A stretch of DNA of 49,246 nucleotides from an uncultured Lachnospiraceae bacterium (lineage in GTDB: Bacteria; Bacillota; Clostridia; Lachnospirales; Lachnospiraceae), in the NCBI GenBank assembly GCA_910579615.1, contig CAJTUA010000030.1, positions 1 to 49,246 on the forward strand, given 5' to 3'. Positions 8,301-16,135 of this stretch are shown piece after piece; position 1 is the stretch's first letter; every line of letters starts with the position of its first letter. Both the position numbers and the translations under genes were made by a program. The notes below the pieces were generated by a model. It was not told where the DNA came from. It ran no database searches and worked only from the letters and a program-made list of their open reading frames with translations.

Positions 8301-9261
8301 GCACTCCGGCGCGGTGGACGAGACGCAGACCTTTGAGACAAAGCTGTATGATGTAAGGAAGACGGCGGATGCACAGAAGGAACCAGACAGCGCCAAGGGG
8401 GCGGCAGGAAATGGCGGGTCCATCGATTTAAAGACCATCTACACCGCAAAGAACCGCGTTGCCAAGCCGCGCGTTTTCATCCCGGTATTTCCGGGAACGA
8501 ACTGCGAGTACGACACGCAGAAGGCCTTTGAGCGCGCAGGCGCAATGGTCAACACCGTTGTCTTTAAGAATCTTGACGAGCACTGCATCCGCGAATCGGT
8601 GGAGGCTTTCGAAAAGGCAATCCGCGAGGCGCAAATCCTGATGTTCCCTGGCGGCTTTTCCGCGGGCGACGAGCCGGATGGCTCAGGCAAGTTCATCGCG
8701 ACGGCATTCCGCAACGAGCGCATTGCGAACGCGGTCAACGATTTGCTGAAAGTGCATGACGGGTTGGTGCTTGGCATCTGCAACGGCTTCCAGGCAATTG
8801 TGAAGCTCGGGCTTGTGCCTTACGGCGAAATTACGGCGCAGCAGCCGGATTCCCCGACCTTAACGACCAACAACATTGGGCGGCATATCTCCAAATCCGT
8901 CTACACAAAGGTCGTGACAAACAAATCGCCGTGGCTGATGAAGGCACAGCTTGGCGGAGTTTACGCGGTTCCGGCCTCGCACGGTGAGGGGCGTTTCGTG
9001 GCAAGCGAGGAGTGGCTGAAAAAGCTTGCGGCAAACGGTCAGATTGCGACACAGTATGTTGACCTGGAGGGGCGTCCGACGATGGAGGAGGCGTTCAACC
9101 CGAACGGCTCGTACTATGCCATCGAGGGCATCACAAGCCCGGACGGGCGCGTGCTTGGCAAGATGGCGCACTCCGAGCGCAGGGGCGACGCGGTGGCGTT
9201 AAATATTGCCGGGGACCAGAACCAGTATATCTTTGAGTCCGGTGTGGCATATTTTCAATAG
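5320..9261 (+). CDS. purL: Phosphoribosylformylglycinamidine synthase, single-chain type
   Basis: This 1,313-residue enzyme converts FGAR, ATP and glutamine to FGAM in de novo purine synthesis. The length fits the large single-chain PurL that carries its own glutaminase. Seen in order: an N-terminal PurS-like region; WSDHCRHTTF near 230; the ATP/substrate segment FKNETHNHPTEIEPFGGAA near 333; GGRTGRDGCGGATGSSKAHT near 465; the second synthase half with GGKDSMSGSF near 822; and a class I glutaminase from about 1045 (PVFPGTNCEYD, FPGGFSAGDEPDG). The catalytic Cys is in LGICNGFQ near 1152, and His/Glu are in GKMAHSERRGD near 1286. The ribosome site AAAGGAG lies 13 bases before the ATG. The leader holds unusual tandem hairpin repeats. 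No other pur genes are adjacent. Confidence 0.97.
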   Translation: MGNVKRIYVEKKSAYAVRAKELKGELRSYLGLKGLQEVRVLIRYDIENISEETYQKALGTIFSEPPVDILYEEIFPADVADKASCQGSGAVSRVFSVEYLPGQFDQRADSAEQCVKLLNETEEPIIRSATTYVLTGDISEEDFSRVKEYCINPVDSRKTDEIKPETLVTVFDTPEDVKIFDGFKDMPEAELKALYDSLNLAMTFKDFLHIQNYFMNEEHRDPSMTEIRVLDTYWSDHCRHTTFLTELTDVKFEDGYYRKPIEDSFLRYKADREILYKGRDDKYISLMDIALLAMKKLRAQGKLADMEVSDEINACSIVVPVEIDGVTEEWLVFFKNETHNHPTEIEPFGGAATCLGGAIRDPLSGRGYVYQAMRVTGAADPTVSLKDTLSGKLAQRKIVTGAAKGYSSYGNQIGLATGLVDEVYHPNYVAKRMEIGAVMGAAPRKNVIRENSDPGDIIILMGGRTGRDGCGGATGSSKAHTTESIHVCGAEVQKGNAPTERKLQRLFRREEAARLIKKCNDFGAGGVSVAIGELAAGLRVQLDKVPKKYAGLDGTELAISESQERMAIVVDPKDVDKMLAFAREENLEAVVVAEVTKEPRLVLVWRGKEIVNISRAFLDTNGAHQEAAAVVAMPDEKADYFKTGASYEAVSVRKMHGEANETSNGQNAFDLKSTWLSMLADLNICSKKGLVEMFDSSIGAATVTMPYGGKYQMTPVQTMVAKLPVLSGACDTVTMMSYGYDPYLSSWSPYHGAMYAVVSSVAKIVAAGGDFTKIRFTFQEYFRRLGTDPKHWGEPLSALLGAYEAQLRFGLPSIGGKDSMSGSFNEINVPPTLVSFAVDIAKSGDVITPELKKAGNALVRFVIEKDEYGLPKFDQMMGLYSQVTKLMREGLIVSAYALGAKGIAEAVSKMAFGNRLGVELCDERDPQTYFVPEYGNLIAEVAQEDVEKIKAAGVPLDWFGIVGETPEFKVGEVKIAMGEALAAWENTLEKVFPMHSGAVDETQTFETKLYDVRKTADAQKEPDSAKGAAGNGGSIDLKTIYTAKNRVAKPRVFIPVFPGTNCEYDTQKAFERAGAMVNTVVFKNLDEHCIRESVEAFEKAIREAQILMFPGGFSAGDEPDGSGKFIATAFRNERIANAVNDLLKVHDGLVLGICNGFQAIVKLGLVPYGEITAQQPDSPTLTTNNIGRHISKSVYTKVVTNKSPWLMKAQLGGVYAVPASHGEGRFVASEEWLKKLAANGQIATQYVDLEGRPTMEEAFNPNGSYYAIEGITSPDGRVLGKMAHSERRGDAVALNIAGDQNQYIFESGVAYFQ

Positions 9262-9276
9262 GATTATTTATAGAAG

Positions 9277-9316
9277 AAAGCGTGCGGCGGGGTTTTTGCT
9301 CCGCGGCGCGCTTTTA
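9277..9316 (+). terminator. Terminator after purL
   Basis: A GC-rich imperfect stem (about 9277-9290 with 9301-9314) is followed by TTTT, 16 bp past the purL stop. One internal mismatch weakens the call. Confidence 0.55.
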
Positions 9317-9452
9317 TGCGTAAGGGGAGTGTACATAAATGCCAGGTTTTACAATTGGTGGGAAAATGACTGGAAGAAATATCTATAATTGTAAAAATTA
9401 AGGCGAAATAATTTGTCTATTTTGTGAATTCGACATTATTTTAAATTTTTTC

Positions 9453-9513
9453 TTGCTTTCTTCGTTCAATCGGTGTAGAATATCACTTGGGAATTTTGTA
9501 ATATTCTCGTAAC
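9453..9513 (+). promoter_or_regulatory. Promoter of the NlpC/P60 hydrolase gene with a WalR-box-like site
   Basis: TTGCTT (9453-9458), a 17-base spacer and TAGAAT (9476-9481) form a plausible promoter. About 15 bases downstream lies TGTAAT-N5-CGTAAC (9497-9513), one base away from the published WalR consensus TGTWAH-N5-TGTWAH. WalR controls cell-wall hydrolases in Firmicutes, which fits the downstream gene. The site is close to the expected start point, so repression is as likely as activation. The rest of 9317-9603 holds no gene. Confidence 0.5.
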
Positions 9514-9603
9514 AATTTCGTTTGCAATTCGAAATAATTTCAATGGTTGGCATAGATGCCGCGGATGGCGGCAGGGAATGATGAAAAGAAAAGGAGGAGA
9601 TTC

Positions 9604-11598
9604 ATGCAGGGGCATAAGAAGTCACGGGTGATTCCGGCAGCGATGGCGGCCGTCGTATTGATAGGTGTTTGTAGTGATTTTCGTTTGAACTCGGCAAAGA
9701 ATGCAGACACCATAGAGGGGAGTCTGTTTGACATCGCGGCAGCAGGAGCCGTTACATATGCAAGTGAGGGCAATGTGCCACTTGGAAGCAGCCATCTGAC
9801 AGCGCTGCTTAAGGCGGCGGATGATGCCGGGCGCAAGGTACGTTTTGACACCGGTGAGCCTCTTTTTGCAAGCCTTTTTGCAATGGGTGACGATGCAAGG
9901 AATGTGGGGGAAGCAGGGGATGTTCCTGGCGGAGATGGAAATATAGCAGGAAACGCCGGGGAGAATGGAATTGATACAACGCCAGGGGATGAGAACGGAG
10001 CAATCAACGGTCTGCCGGATGGGAGCAAAGACACCCTGCCTTCGGGGGATACCACCGTGGGCGCGGATGCTATGCCGGAAAATGGAACGCAGGGAGCTGC
10101 GGATGGGATGGGCAGTGACGCTGACCAGATGCAGGGCAGCCCAGATGGCAATTTGCCGGAAGATGGTTCAGGACAGCTTGATGCGGACGGAACGGATGGC
10201 GTAGGTTCGGATGACAATCTTTATCTGCCGGGGGAAGACGGGGAAGTCATTGACGAGGAGCCCGCACCGGAATTTTATACACAGGGTGTCTCGCACAGCT
10301 CGGTTGCGGATATCCAGCAGCGCTTGATGGACCTCGGTTTTATGGACTATTCCGAGCCAACGATGTACTATGGTTCCATCACGGCAAAGGCGGTGGAAAT
10401 GTTCCAGCGTCAGCATGATTTGAAGCAGGACGGTATTATCGGGCCGCAGACAAGGGAACTTTTGTTTTCGGACGATGCCAAATACTATCTGGCAAAGGCG
10501 GGGATGGATGGCGACGATATTAAGCGCATTCAGCGAAGGCTTTACGAGATGGGCTATCTGGCGAAATCGGAATATATCACGGGGCATTTCGGCGACATGA
10601 CGGAGGTCGCCGTAAAGCAGATGCAGCAGAACAATGGTCTGGCTGCGGACGGCAAGGTGGGGCATGATACAATGGAGATGCTCTACAGCGAGACAGCGAA
10701 GGCGAATATTATTTCATATGGCGATAAGAGCGATGTGGTGCTTGCGTGCCAGGAGCGCCTGAAGGAGCTTGGTTATCTTACGACAAAACCGGACGGGCAG
10801 TACGGCAATGACACCGTAGCGGCGGTTAAGCAGTTCCAGTCGAGGAATGACCTTGTGGTGGACGGCTTTTTAGGACCGACCACGATGGTTGTGTTAAATG
10901 GTTCCGACGCGGTTGCAAACGGTATGATGATTGGGGAAAGCGGCGATACGGTAAAGCGTGTCCAGGAGCTTCTCTCAAGGTACGGCTATCTGTCCTCGTC
11001 CAATTGCACCGGATATTTTGGTGAGCTGACGGAGTCGGCTGTAAAGGAATTCCAGAGGAAAAATGGTCTTGTAGTGGATGGAAATGTCGGCATGAAGACG
11101 ATGGCGAAGCTGACGGGCAGTGAAGTGGTAAAAGCAGGTGGGGGAACAACAGGAAGTTCCAGCACAAATAACACTACATCCGGCAACAAGGGCACTTCCT
11201 CGTCCACAGGCAGCTCCTCAACGGTAAGCACGGGCAGCGCGAGTGTGTCGGCATTGCTCAAGGTCGCAAAGTCGAAGCTTGGGGCACCGTATGTTTATGG
11301 CGCGAAGGGACCGAATTCGTTTGACTGTTCCGGCTATGTTTACTGGTGCTTAAACCAAATTGGCATCAAGCAGAGCTACATTACTTCCTACGGTTGGAGA
11401 ACCGTCGGCAAATACCAGAAGATTACGAGTTTTTCGAGCATCAAGGCGGGGGATATCGTGGTTGTGAAGGGACATGTCGGCATTGCCGCGGGGAATGGGA
11501 TGGTTTATGATGCTTCCTCAAGTAGTGGTAAGATTGTGTACCGTTCCCTTGGTGCATGGTGGAAAAATAACTTCATCTGCGCGTGGAGGATTTTCTGA
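9604..11598 (+). CDS. Secreted cell-wall hydrolase: four peptidoglycan-binding repeats plus NlpC/P60
   Basis: This 664-residue protein is predicted to cleave peptide stems of peptidoglycan. The start at 9604 (MQGHKKSR) follows AAGGAGG; an in-frame ATG at 9556 lacks a ribosome site. A signal or anchor helix covers about residues 7-23. Residues 75-215 are a low-complexity Gly/Asp/Asn-rich stretch, probably a flexible linker. Four PG_binding_1 repeats follow (about 228-520), each with a pattern like VADIQQRLMDLGF ... GSITAKAVEMFQ ... DGIIGPQT. A Ser/Thr/Gly linker precedes a C-terminal NlpC/P60 domain (about 545-664). Its catalytic Cys is near 575 in FDCSGYVYWC and its His near 623 in GHVGIAAG. 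The WalR-like box upstream suggests wall-stress control. The gene ends at a shared convergent terminator. Confidence 0.93.
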   Translation: MQGHKKSRVIPAAMAAVVLIGVCSDFRLNSAKNADTIEGSLFDIAAAGAVTYASEGNVPLGSSHLTALLKAADDAGRKVRFDTGEPLFASLFAMGDDARNVGEAGDVPGGDGNIAGNAGENGIDTTPGDENGAINGLPDGSKDTLPSGDTTVGADAMPENGTQGAADGMGSDADQMQGSPDGNLPEDGSGQLDADGTDGVGSDDNLYLPGEDGEVIDEEPAPEFYTQGVSHSSVADIQQRLMDLGFMDYSEPTMYYGSITAKAVEMFQRQHDLKQDGIIGPQTRELLFSDDAKYYLAKAGMDGDDIKRIQRRLYEMGYLAKSEYITGHFGDMTEVAVKQMQQNNGLAADGKVGHDTMEMLYSETAKANIISYGDKSDVVLACQERLKELGYLTTKPDGQYGNDTVAAVKQFQSRNDLVVDGFLGPTTMVVLNGSDAVANGMMIGESGDTVKRVQELLSRYGYLSSSNCTGYFGELTESAVKEFQRKNGLVVDGNVGMKTMAKLTGSEVVKAGGGTTGSSSTNNTTSGNKGTSSSTGSSSTVSTGSASVSALLKVAKSKLGAPYVYGAKGPNSFDCSGYVYWCLNQIGIKQSYITSYGWRTVGKYQKITSFSSIKAGDIVVVKGHVGIAAGNGMVYDASSSSGKIVYRSLGAWWKNNFICAWRIF

Positions 11599-11605
11599 TT
11601 CTGTT

Positions 11606-11650
11606 AAAAAAGGGCTGCCGCACAAAGGAAAGTGCGGTAGCCCTTTTTTT
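11606..11650. terminator. Shared bidirectional terminator
   Basis: A long stem (AAAAAAGGGCTGCCGCAC, 11606-11623, with 11632-11649, one mismatch) has T tracts on both strands. It separates the plus-strand hydrolase from the convergent minus-strand flavoprotein, whose stop codon lies inside the T tract. Confidence 0.9.
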
Positions 11651-12689
11651 AACGCATTTCGGCAAAAGTTTTTGCCATATTCCCGACAAGGCTCCACTGG
11701 CGTTTCATATAGCCAATAAGGGGCGTTGTGCCCTCTTTGTAAGCGGCGCGCACGGCGGCAGGGTCATCCGCGTGCCGCAGGATGGCACCGGCCGCGCAGG
11801 CGGCACTTTCCATCGCGGCGGAAATCCCCTCGCCCATCGGGTTGAGGAAGCCTGCGATTTCCCCGGCAAAAAGCACGCGCCCGATGCCGTAGTCGATGTT
11901 ACAGCCGGGTTTTATGCGCGGCATCAGCCACCGGTCGCATTTTTCCGTAGTATCAATTTTAAGCCCATAATTTTTTTTCATAAAGAGAAGGAATTGCTCA
12001 TGATAATAGCGTTCCCTCTCTTTGTTCTTTACGGAAACACCGAGCACCAGTTGATTGTCCTTCACATTGAACCATGCGTCGTACTCGGATAATTCCGGCT
12101 GCAGGTACGCATAAAAATAGTGAGGGTCAAGGTCAATACTTCCGCGGTGGAAGGTCTGGAAGGTGGTGATATCGTCCGGGTTTACGCCCGTTAGCTGGCG
12201 CTTGATGGTGCCGATAACGCCCTCGCAGTCAATGACGTAGTTTGCCTGTTCGGTGCAGGTGGTGCCGTCCGGGGCGCGAAAGAGGACAGTGACCGCTGGT
12301 TTGCAGGAAGCTTCCTGCGCACAAGAAATTGCATTCCACCCATCCCGCAGCACCGCACCCGCAGCCGCTGCCTTTTCTGCCAGCCACGCGTCAAATGAAC
12401 TGCGCCAGACATTTTTCCCTTTCTGTTCAAAACGAAATGTCCGCCCGGTATCGTCGGTGAAAACCATCCCGCGGTTTTCGGGCGGGGTACAGGTGACGGA
12501 GGATGGAACCTCCTCGCCAAAATAGCGTTTGGCCAAATCGAGGCTTTTTTGAATGAGCTGGCCCGAACAGGATTTGTAGCGCGGTATTTTAAATTTTTCC
12601 GCGAGCAGGACGCGGCAGCCGTTTTCCGCGAGGATTTTCGCGGCGGTGGCTCCGGCAGGACCGGCGCCGAGCACAATGATATCGTACAT
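11649..12689 (-). CDS. FAD-dependent oxidoreductase, geranylgeranyl-reductase family
   Basis: This is a 346-residue flavoprotein. The start at 12689 has GGAGG ten bases upstream. A Rossmann FAD motif opens the protein (DIIVLGAGPAGATAAKIL, residues 3-20) and is followed by the family segment IPRYKSCSGQ near 36-44. The second FAD motif GRVLFAGEIAGFLNPMGEG lies near 270-288, with GISAAMESA after it. Relatives reduce isoprenoid chains (geranylgeranyl reductase) or act as halogenase/monooxygenase-like enzymes; the substrate here cannot be read from sequence. The gene stands alone and is convergent with the hydrolase. Quinone or lipid reduction in an anaerobe is possible but is inference. Confidence 0.8.
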   Translation of the reverse strand: MYDIIVLGAGPAGATAAKILAENGCRVLLAEKFKIPRYKSCSGQLIQKSLDLAKRYFGEEVPSSVTCTPPENRGMVFTDDTGRTFRFEQKGKNVWRSSFDAWLAEKAAAAGAVLRDGWNAISCAQEASCKPAVTVLFRAPDGTTCTEQANYVIDCEGVIGTIKRQLTGVNPDDITTFQTFHRGSIDLDPHYFYAYLQPELSEYDAWFNVKDNQLVLGVSVKNKERERYYHEQFLLFMKKNYGLKIDTTEKCDRWLMPRIKPGCNIDYGIGRVLFAGEIAGFLNPMGEGISAAMESAACAAGAILRHADDPAAVRAAYKEGTTPLIGYMKRQWSLVGNMAKTFAEMR

Positions 12690-12728
12690 GGGATGACCTC
12701 CGTTGTTCCATTTTTTTGCCTTTTTCCC

Positions 12729-12757
12729 AGTATACCATACAAGTTATCCCGAAGAAA
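12729..12757 (-). promoter_or_regulatory. Extended -10 promoter of the flavoprotein gene
   Basis: On the minus strand TATACT (complement of 12729-12734) is preceded by TGG, an extended -10. The -35 region is weak (TTTCTT-like). It lies 40 bp before the flavoprotein start. Confidence 0.5.
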
Positions 12758-12853
12758 AGAATGAAATAAAGAGAATAAGAGAGGATATAAGAGGATAATA
12801 TAAAATATATCCGGTTTTTCGTTAAAATGAAACAAATGGAAACGAAAGGGAAG

Positions 12854-12882
12854 TTGCATTTTTAACCGCTTTTCACTAATAT
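12854..12882 (+). promoter_or_regulatory. Sigma-A promoter of groES-groEL
   Basis: TTGCAT (12854-12859), a 17-base spacer and TAATAT (12877-12882) lie immediately before the CIRCE element, the usual arrangement for HrcA-repressed chaperonin operons. Confidence 0.75.
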
Positions 12883-12895
12883 ATAGATAAATTGA

Positions 12896-12922
12896 TTAGC
12901 ACTCGATATGATTGAGTGCTAA
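12896..12922 (+). promoter_or_regulatory. CIRCE element (HrcA operator)
   Basis: TTAGCACTC (12896-12904), nine bases, GAGTGCTAA (12914-12922): an exact match to the CIRCE consensus. HrcA binds it and represses groESL until heat or misfolded protein titrates GroEL. Confidence 0.98.
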
Positions 12923-12971
12923 TAACGACAAAAAATGAGCTGTTAAGGCGATGTTAAAGGAGGAATTCATT

Positions 12972-13259
12972 ATGAAGTTAGTACCGTTAGGCGACAAGGT
13001 TGTATTAAAGCAGCTGGTAGCGGAGGAGACAACAAAATCCGGTATTGTCCTGCCGGGACAGGCGAAGGAAAAACCGCAGCAGGCGGAAGTTATCGCGGTT
13101 GGCCCAGGTGGCATGGTGGACGGCAAGGAAGTTACGATGCAGGTAAAAGTTGGCGACAAGGTTATTTTCTCGAAATATTCCGGCACCGAGGTCAAGCTTG
13201 GTGAGGATGAGTACATCGTTGTAAAGCAGAACGATATCGTAGCAATCGTGGAAGACTAA
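12972..13259 (+). CDS. groES: Co-chaperonin GroES
   Basis: This 95-residue co-chaperonin caps the GroEL folding chamber. The start at 12972 (MKLVPLGDKVV) follows AAAGGAGG; an upstream in-frame ATG at 12951 is less likely. Typical features are LKQLVAEETTKSGIVLPGQA (mobile loop, about residues 13-33), KPQQAEVIAVGPGG, VKVGDKVIFSKYSGTEVKL, and the C-terminal YIVVKQNDIVAIVED. Control is by the CIRCE element upstream. groEL follows after 125 bp with two mRNA hairpins between the genes. Confidence 0.98.
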   Translation: MKLVPLGDKVVLKQLVAEETTKSGIVLPGQAKEKPQQAEVIAVGPGGMVDGKEVTMQVKVGDKVIFSKYSGTEVKLGEDEYIVVKQNDIVAIVED

Positions 13260-13350
13260 GGAAGTGTGGCGAAAACACCACTTCCCGTAAAACCTTGGGC
13301 AGATGCATTCGGATTTGCGGAAGAATATGCCGCCCTGCGGTGCAAATCCG
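13260..13350 (+). other. Two hairpins in the groES-groEL intergenic mRNA
   Basis: GGAAGTG (13260-13266) pairs with CACTTCC (13279-13285), and CGGATTTGC (13310-13318) pairs perfectly with GCAAATCCG (13342-13350). Neither is followed by a T run, so they are not terminators. They may mark an RNA processing or stability site between the two chaperonin genes. Confidence 0.6.
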
Positions 13351-13384
13351 GGGTAATTTAATTATATGACGGAGGGAATCAATC

Positions 13385-15010
13385 ATGGCAAAGGAAATTA
13401 AGTATGGCGCACAGGCAAGAGCTGCGCTGGAGACTGGCGTAAACAAGCTTGCGGATACGGTAAAGGTTACACTTGGACCGAAAGGAAGGAATGTTGTCCT
13501 TGACAAATCCTTCGGCGCACCGTTAATTACAAACGACGGCGTGACGATTGCAAAGGAAATTGATTTAGAGGATGCATTCGAAAATATGGGTGCACAGCTT
13601 GTCAAGGAAGTTGCAACCAAGACAAATGATGTGGCGGGGGACGGAACAACGACCGCTACCGTTTTGGCACAGGCGATGATTAACGAGGGGATGAAGAACC
13701 TCGCTGCAGGCGCAAACCCGATTATCTTAAGAAAAGGTATGAAGAAGGCAACGGATTGCGCGGTAGAGGCAATCGCAGGCATGAGCGCACCGGTGACCGG
13801 CAAGGAGCAGATTGCAAAGGCGGCAGCCATTTCGGCGGGCGACGAGGCAGTTGGCGAGCTTGTAGCAGACGCGATGGATAAGGTATCCAAGGATGGTGTT
13901 ATCACGATTGAAGAGTCCAAGACCATGAAGACGGAGCTTGACCTTGTGGAAGGTATGCAGTTTGACCGCGGCTACATTTCCGCATATATGGCGACGGATA
14001 TGGATAAGATGGAAGCAAACCTTGAGAATCCATATGTACTCATCACCGACAAGAAGCTTTCAAACATCCAGGAGATTTTACCGGTACTTGAGCAGATTGT
14101 GCAAAGCGGCGCAAGACTCCTTATTATTGCGGAGGATGTTGAGGGCGAGGCGCTGACCACCCTGATTGTAAACAAGCTGCGCGGAACCTTCAATGTCGTT
14201 GCGGTAAAGGCTCCGGGCTATGGCGACAGAAGGAAGGAAATGCTGCAGGATATCGCAATCCTGACCGGTGGTACAGTAATTTCCGAGGAGCTTGGATACG
14301 ACCTTAAGGATACAACAATGGACCAGCTTGGCCGCGCGAAATCGGTTAAGGTTCAGAAGGAGAACACGATTATCGTGGATGGCTGCGGCGAAAAGGAAGC
14401 GATTGCGGCAAGAATCGCGCAGATTCGCAACCAGATTGAGGAGACGACCTCTGAATTTGATAAAGAGAAGCTTCAGGAAAGACTCGCGAAGCTTGCGGGT
14501 GGGGTTGCGGTAATCCGCGTTGGTGCGGCGACCGAGACCGAGATGAAGGAGAGCAAGCTCCGCCTTGAGGATGCACTTGCGGCGACGAAGGCTGCTGTTG
14601 AGGAAGGTATCATCGCAGGTGGCGGTTCCGCATATATCCACGCTGCAAAGGAGGTTGCAAAGATTGTCGGAACGCTTGAGGGCGACGAGAAGACCGGCGC
14701 AAACATCATCTTAAAGGCGCTGGAATCCCCGCTTTCGTGCATTGCGGTAAATGCCGGCCTGGAAGGCTCCGTGATTGTAAATAAAGTAAGGGAACTTGAG
14801 CCAGGTGTTGGTTTTGATGTTCTGACCGAGCAGTACACCGACATGGTAAAAGCAGGCATCATTGACCCGGCAAAGGTTACAAGAAGTGCACTCCAGAATG
14901 CGACTTCTGTAGCTTCCACCTTCCTGACCACCGAGTCCGCAGTGGCGAACATCAAGGAAGATACCCCGGCAATGCCGGCAGGCGGCGCAGGCGGAATGGG
15001 CATGATGTAA
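13385..15010 (+). CDS. groEL: Chaperonin GroEL
   Basis: This 541-residue Hsp60 forms the double-ring folding chamber. GGAGGG precedes the ATG at 13385. Signature sequences include the N-terminal MAKEIKYGAQARAALETGV, the ATP site LGPKGRNVVLDKSFGAP (about 30-46) and AGDGTTTATVLAQAM (about 85-99), and the late signature AAVEEGIIAGGGSAY near 402. The C-terminus ends in a GGAGGMGMM tail of the usual type. Length and order are normal. It is expressed with groES under CIRCE/HrcA control. Confidence 0.98.
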   Translation: MAKEIKYGAQARAALETGVNKLADTVKVTLGPKGRNVVLDKSFGAPLITNDGVTIAKEIDLEDAFENMGAQLVKEVATKTNDVAGDGTTTATVLAQAMINEGMKNLAAGANPIILRKGMKKATDCAVEAIAGMSAPVTGKEQIAKAAAISAGDEAVGELVADAMDKVSKDGVITIEESKTMKTELDLVEGMQFDRGYISAYMATDMDKMEANLENPYVLITDKKLSNIQEILPVLEQIVQSGARLLIIAEDVEGEALTTLIVNKLRGTFNVVAVKAPGYGDRRKEMLQDIAILTGGTVISEELGYDLKDTTMDQLGRAKSVKVQKENTIIVDGCGEKEAIAARIAQIRNQIEETTSEFDKEKLQERLAKLAGGVAVIRVGAATETEMKESKLRLEDALAATKAAVEEGIIAGGGSAYIHAAKEVAKIVGTLEGDEKTGANIILKALESPLSCIAVNAGLEGSVIVNKVRELEPGVGFDVLTEQYTDMVKAGIIDPAKVTRSALQNATSVASTFLTTESAVANIKEDTPAMPAGGAGGMGMM

Positions 15011-15453
15011 GATGCCTGGATGCTTGGCGGGCAGCGGAAATAAAAGATAATATTGTGTTTGCCAAAGGCAGCATGGCGTTTTGTCCGTGCTGCCTTTGCC
15101 GCGCCCGCCCGCGTATTCGGTATTTTTTGCCCGCCTTATTTTGGGTTTTTGGGTATTTTATGATATTCCCATGCTGTTTCAAACAGCCTTTATAATGTTT
15201 TATATTGGTCTTTTATTAAATCCTCATAAAATACTTTCTTTTTTGTATAAAATGCAGTATAATAAAGACAATTGTATTTGCAACCGGACAGGGCAAAGGG
15301 GTGCTGGTTCGCGCGCGCAAAGCGGCGCGGCATAGCATTTTTGCGCGGATGGGGGCAATGTGAAAGAGGATTCACACGCAAACCGTGTCTGTGGCGCTGC
15401 CGGCACGGGTGTGCTGATACATATCAGGGCGGCGCAGAAATGAGGACAAGTCT
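15011..15453 (+). other. Intergenic region after groEL: hairpin and possible promoter
   Basis: CAAAGGCAGCA (15063-15073) can pair with TGCTGCCTTTG (15089-15099) 50 bp after groEL. It lacks an immediate T run, so its termination value is uncertain. TATAAT at 15258-15263 is a perfect -10 without a good -35 and may drive the DUF6106-like gene. I see no gene in this 443-bp stretch. Confidence 0.4.
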
Positions 15454-15960
15454 ATGAATGAATCATATGCAGAAGCATCGGTACGGCAAAAGGCTTCCCC
15501 CGTAAACCTGTTGATTAAAGTGGCGCTGATTGCGGCCACGGTGTTTATGCTGCTGTTCGGCATGGCGTATATCGGGATGTTTTCGATTGTGGCAGTGGGG
15601 GTTCTGATTCTCGTGTGCGTTCTCGTGTTCCCGTACTTAAGCGTGGAGATTGAGTATGTTTTTTGCGACGGGCAGCTTGATTTTGACAAAATCTACAGCG
15701 GCAACAAGCGAAAGACCGCGCTTCGGATTGATTTTGAGAATGTGGAGCAGATGGCTCCGGCGGGTTCACATGCACTTGATGCCTATCAGAATAATCCAAA
15801 CGTTAAGACGATGGATTTTACATCGCGCCAGCGCGATATCCAGCCTTACGCAATCATTGTGCGCAAGGGGGAACAGCTCTCGAAGCTTTTGTTTGAGCCA
15901 AGTGAGAAGATGATTGCGGCTATCAAGCAAAAGGCACCAAGAAAAGTATCGGAATATTAA
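15454..15960 (+). CDS. DUF6106-like small membrane protein
   Basis: This 168-residue protein of unknown function resembles the DUF6106 family common in Lachnospiraceae. GAGGAC lies before the ATG at 15454. Residues 1-18 are polar. Two adjoining hydrophobic segments cover about 19-66, likely a membrane hairpin. The cytoplasmic part has the features I associate with the family: YVFCDGQLDFDKIYSGNKRK, then ENVEQMAPAGSHALDAYQNN near 94-113, and the C-terminal FEPSEKMIAAIKQKAPRKV. There is no enzyme motif. guaB follows with its own promoter beginning ten bases after the stop. The family name is from memory of these motifs. Confidence 0.7.
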   Translation: MNESYAEASVRQKASPVNLLIKVALIAATVFMLLFGMAYIGMFSIVAVGVLILVCVLVFPYLSVEIEYVFCDGQLDFDKIYSGNKRKTALRIDFENVEQMAPAGSHALDAYQNNPNVKTMDFTSRQRDIQPYAIIVRKGEQLSKLLFEPSEKMIAAIKQKAPRKVSEY

Positions 15961-15969
15961 AAATCATGA

Positions 15970-15998
15970 TTGACATTGTCGGGGAAAGCGGTTATAAT
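15970..15998 (+). promoter_or_regulatory. Consensus sigma-A promoter of guaB
   Basis: TTGACA (15970-15975), exactly 17 bases, TATAAT (15993-15998): both boxes are perfect. Overlapping inverted repeats suggest this strong promoter is repressed or its leader is regulated. Confidence 0.92.
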
Positions 15999-16103
15999 TT
16001 TAAAAATTATCGTTTCTTCCCCGACAATTTGGATAACGGGGCGAAACTCAAGGCCGACAGAAATCCCGTTTGCGGACAAGGTATTGCGCAGGTTTTTTGT
16101 CGG
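15976..16103 (+). promoter_or_regulatory. guaB promoter/leader inverted repeats (TTGTCGG/CCGACAA elements)
   Basis: TTGTCGGGGAA (15976-15986, in the promoter spacer) and TTCCCCGACAA (16017-16027, in the leader) form a perfect 11-bp inverted repeat flanking the -10. In the leader, CCGACAA (16021-16027) and CCGACA (16054-16059) can each pair with the single downstream TTGTCGG (16097-16103), which lies about 20 bases before the ribosome site. This gives either an operator, an alternative-pairing leader, or both. Confidence 0.55.
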
Positions 16104-16135
16104 AATTTAAAAATCAGAAAGCGAGGGCAAGAGAA

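Noticed and set aside
15976..16103. Classical purine riboswitch before guaB
   Set aside because: The conserved three-way-junction bases of the known purine aptamer are not present.
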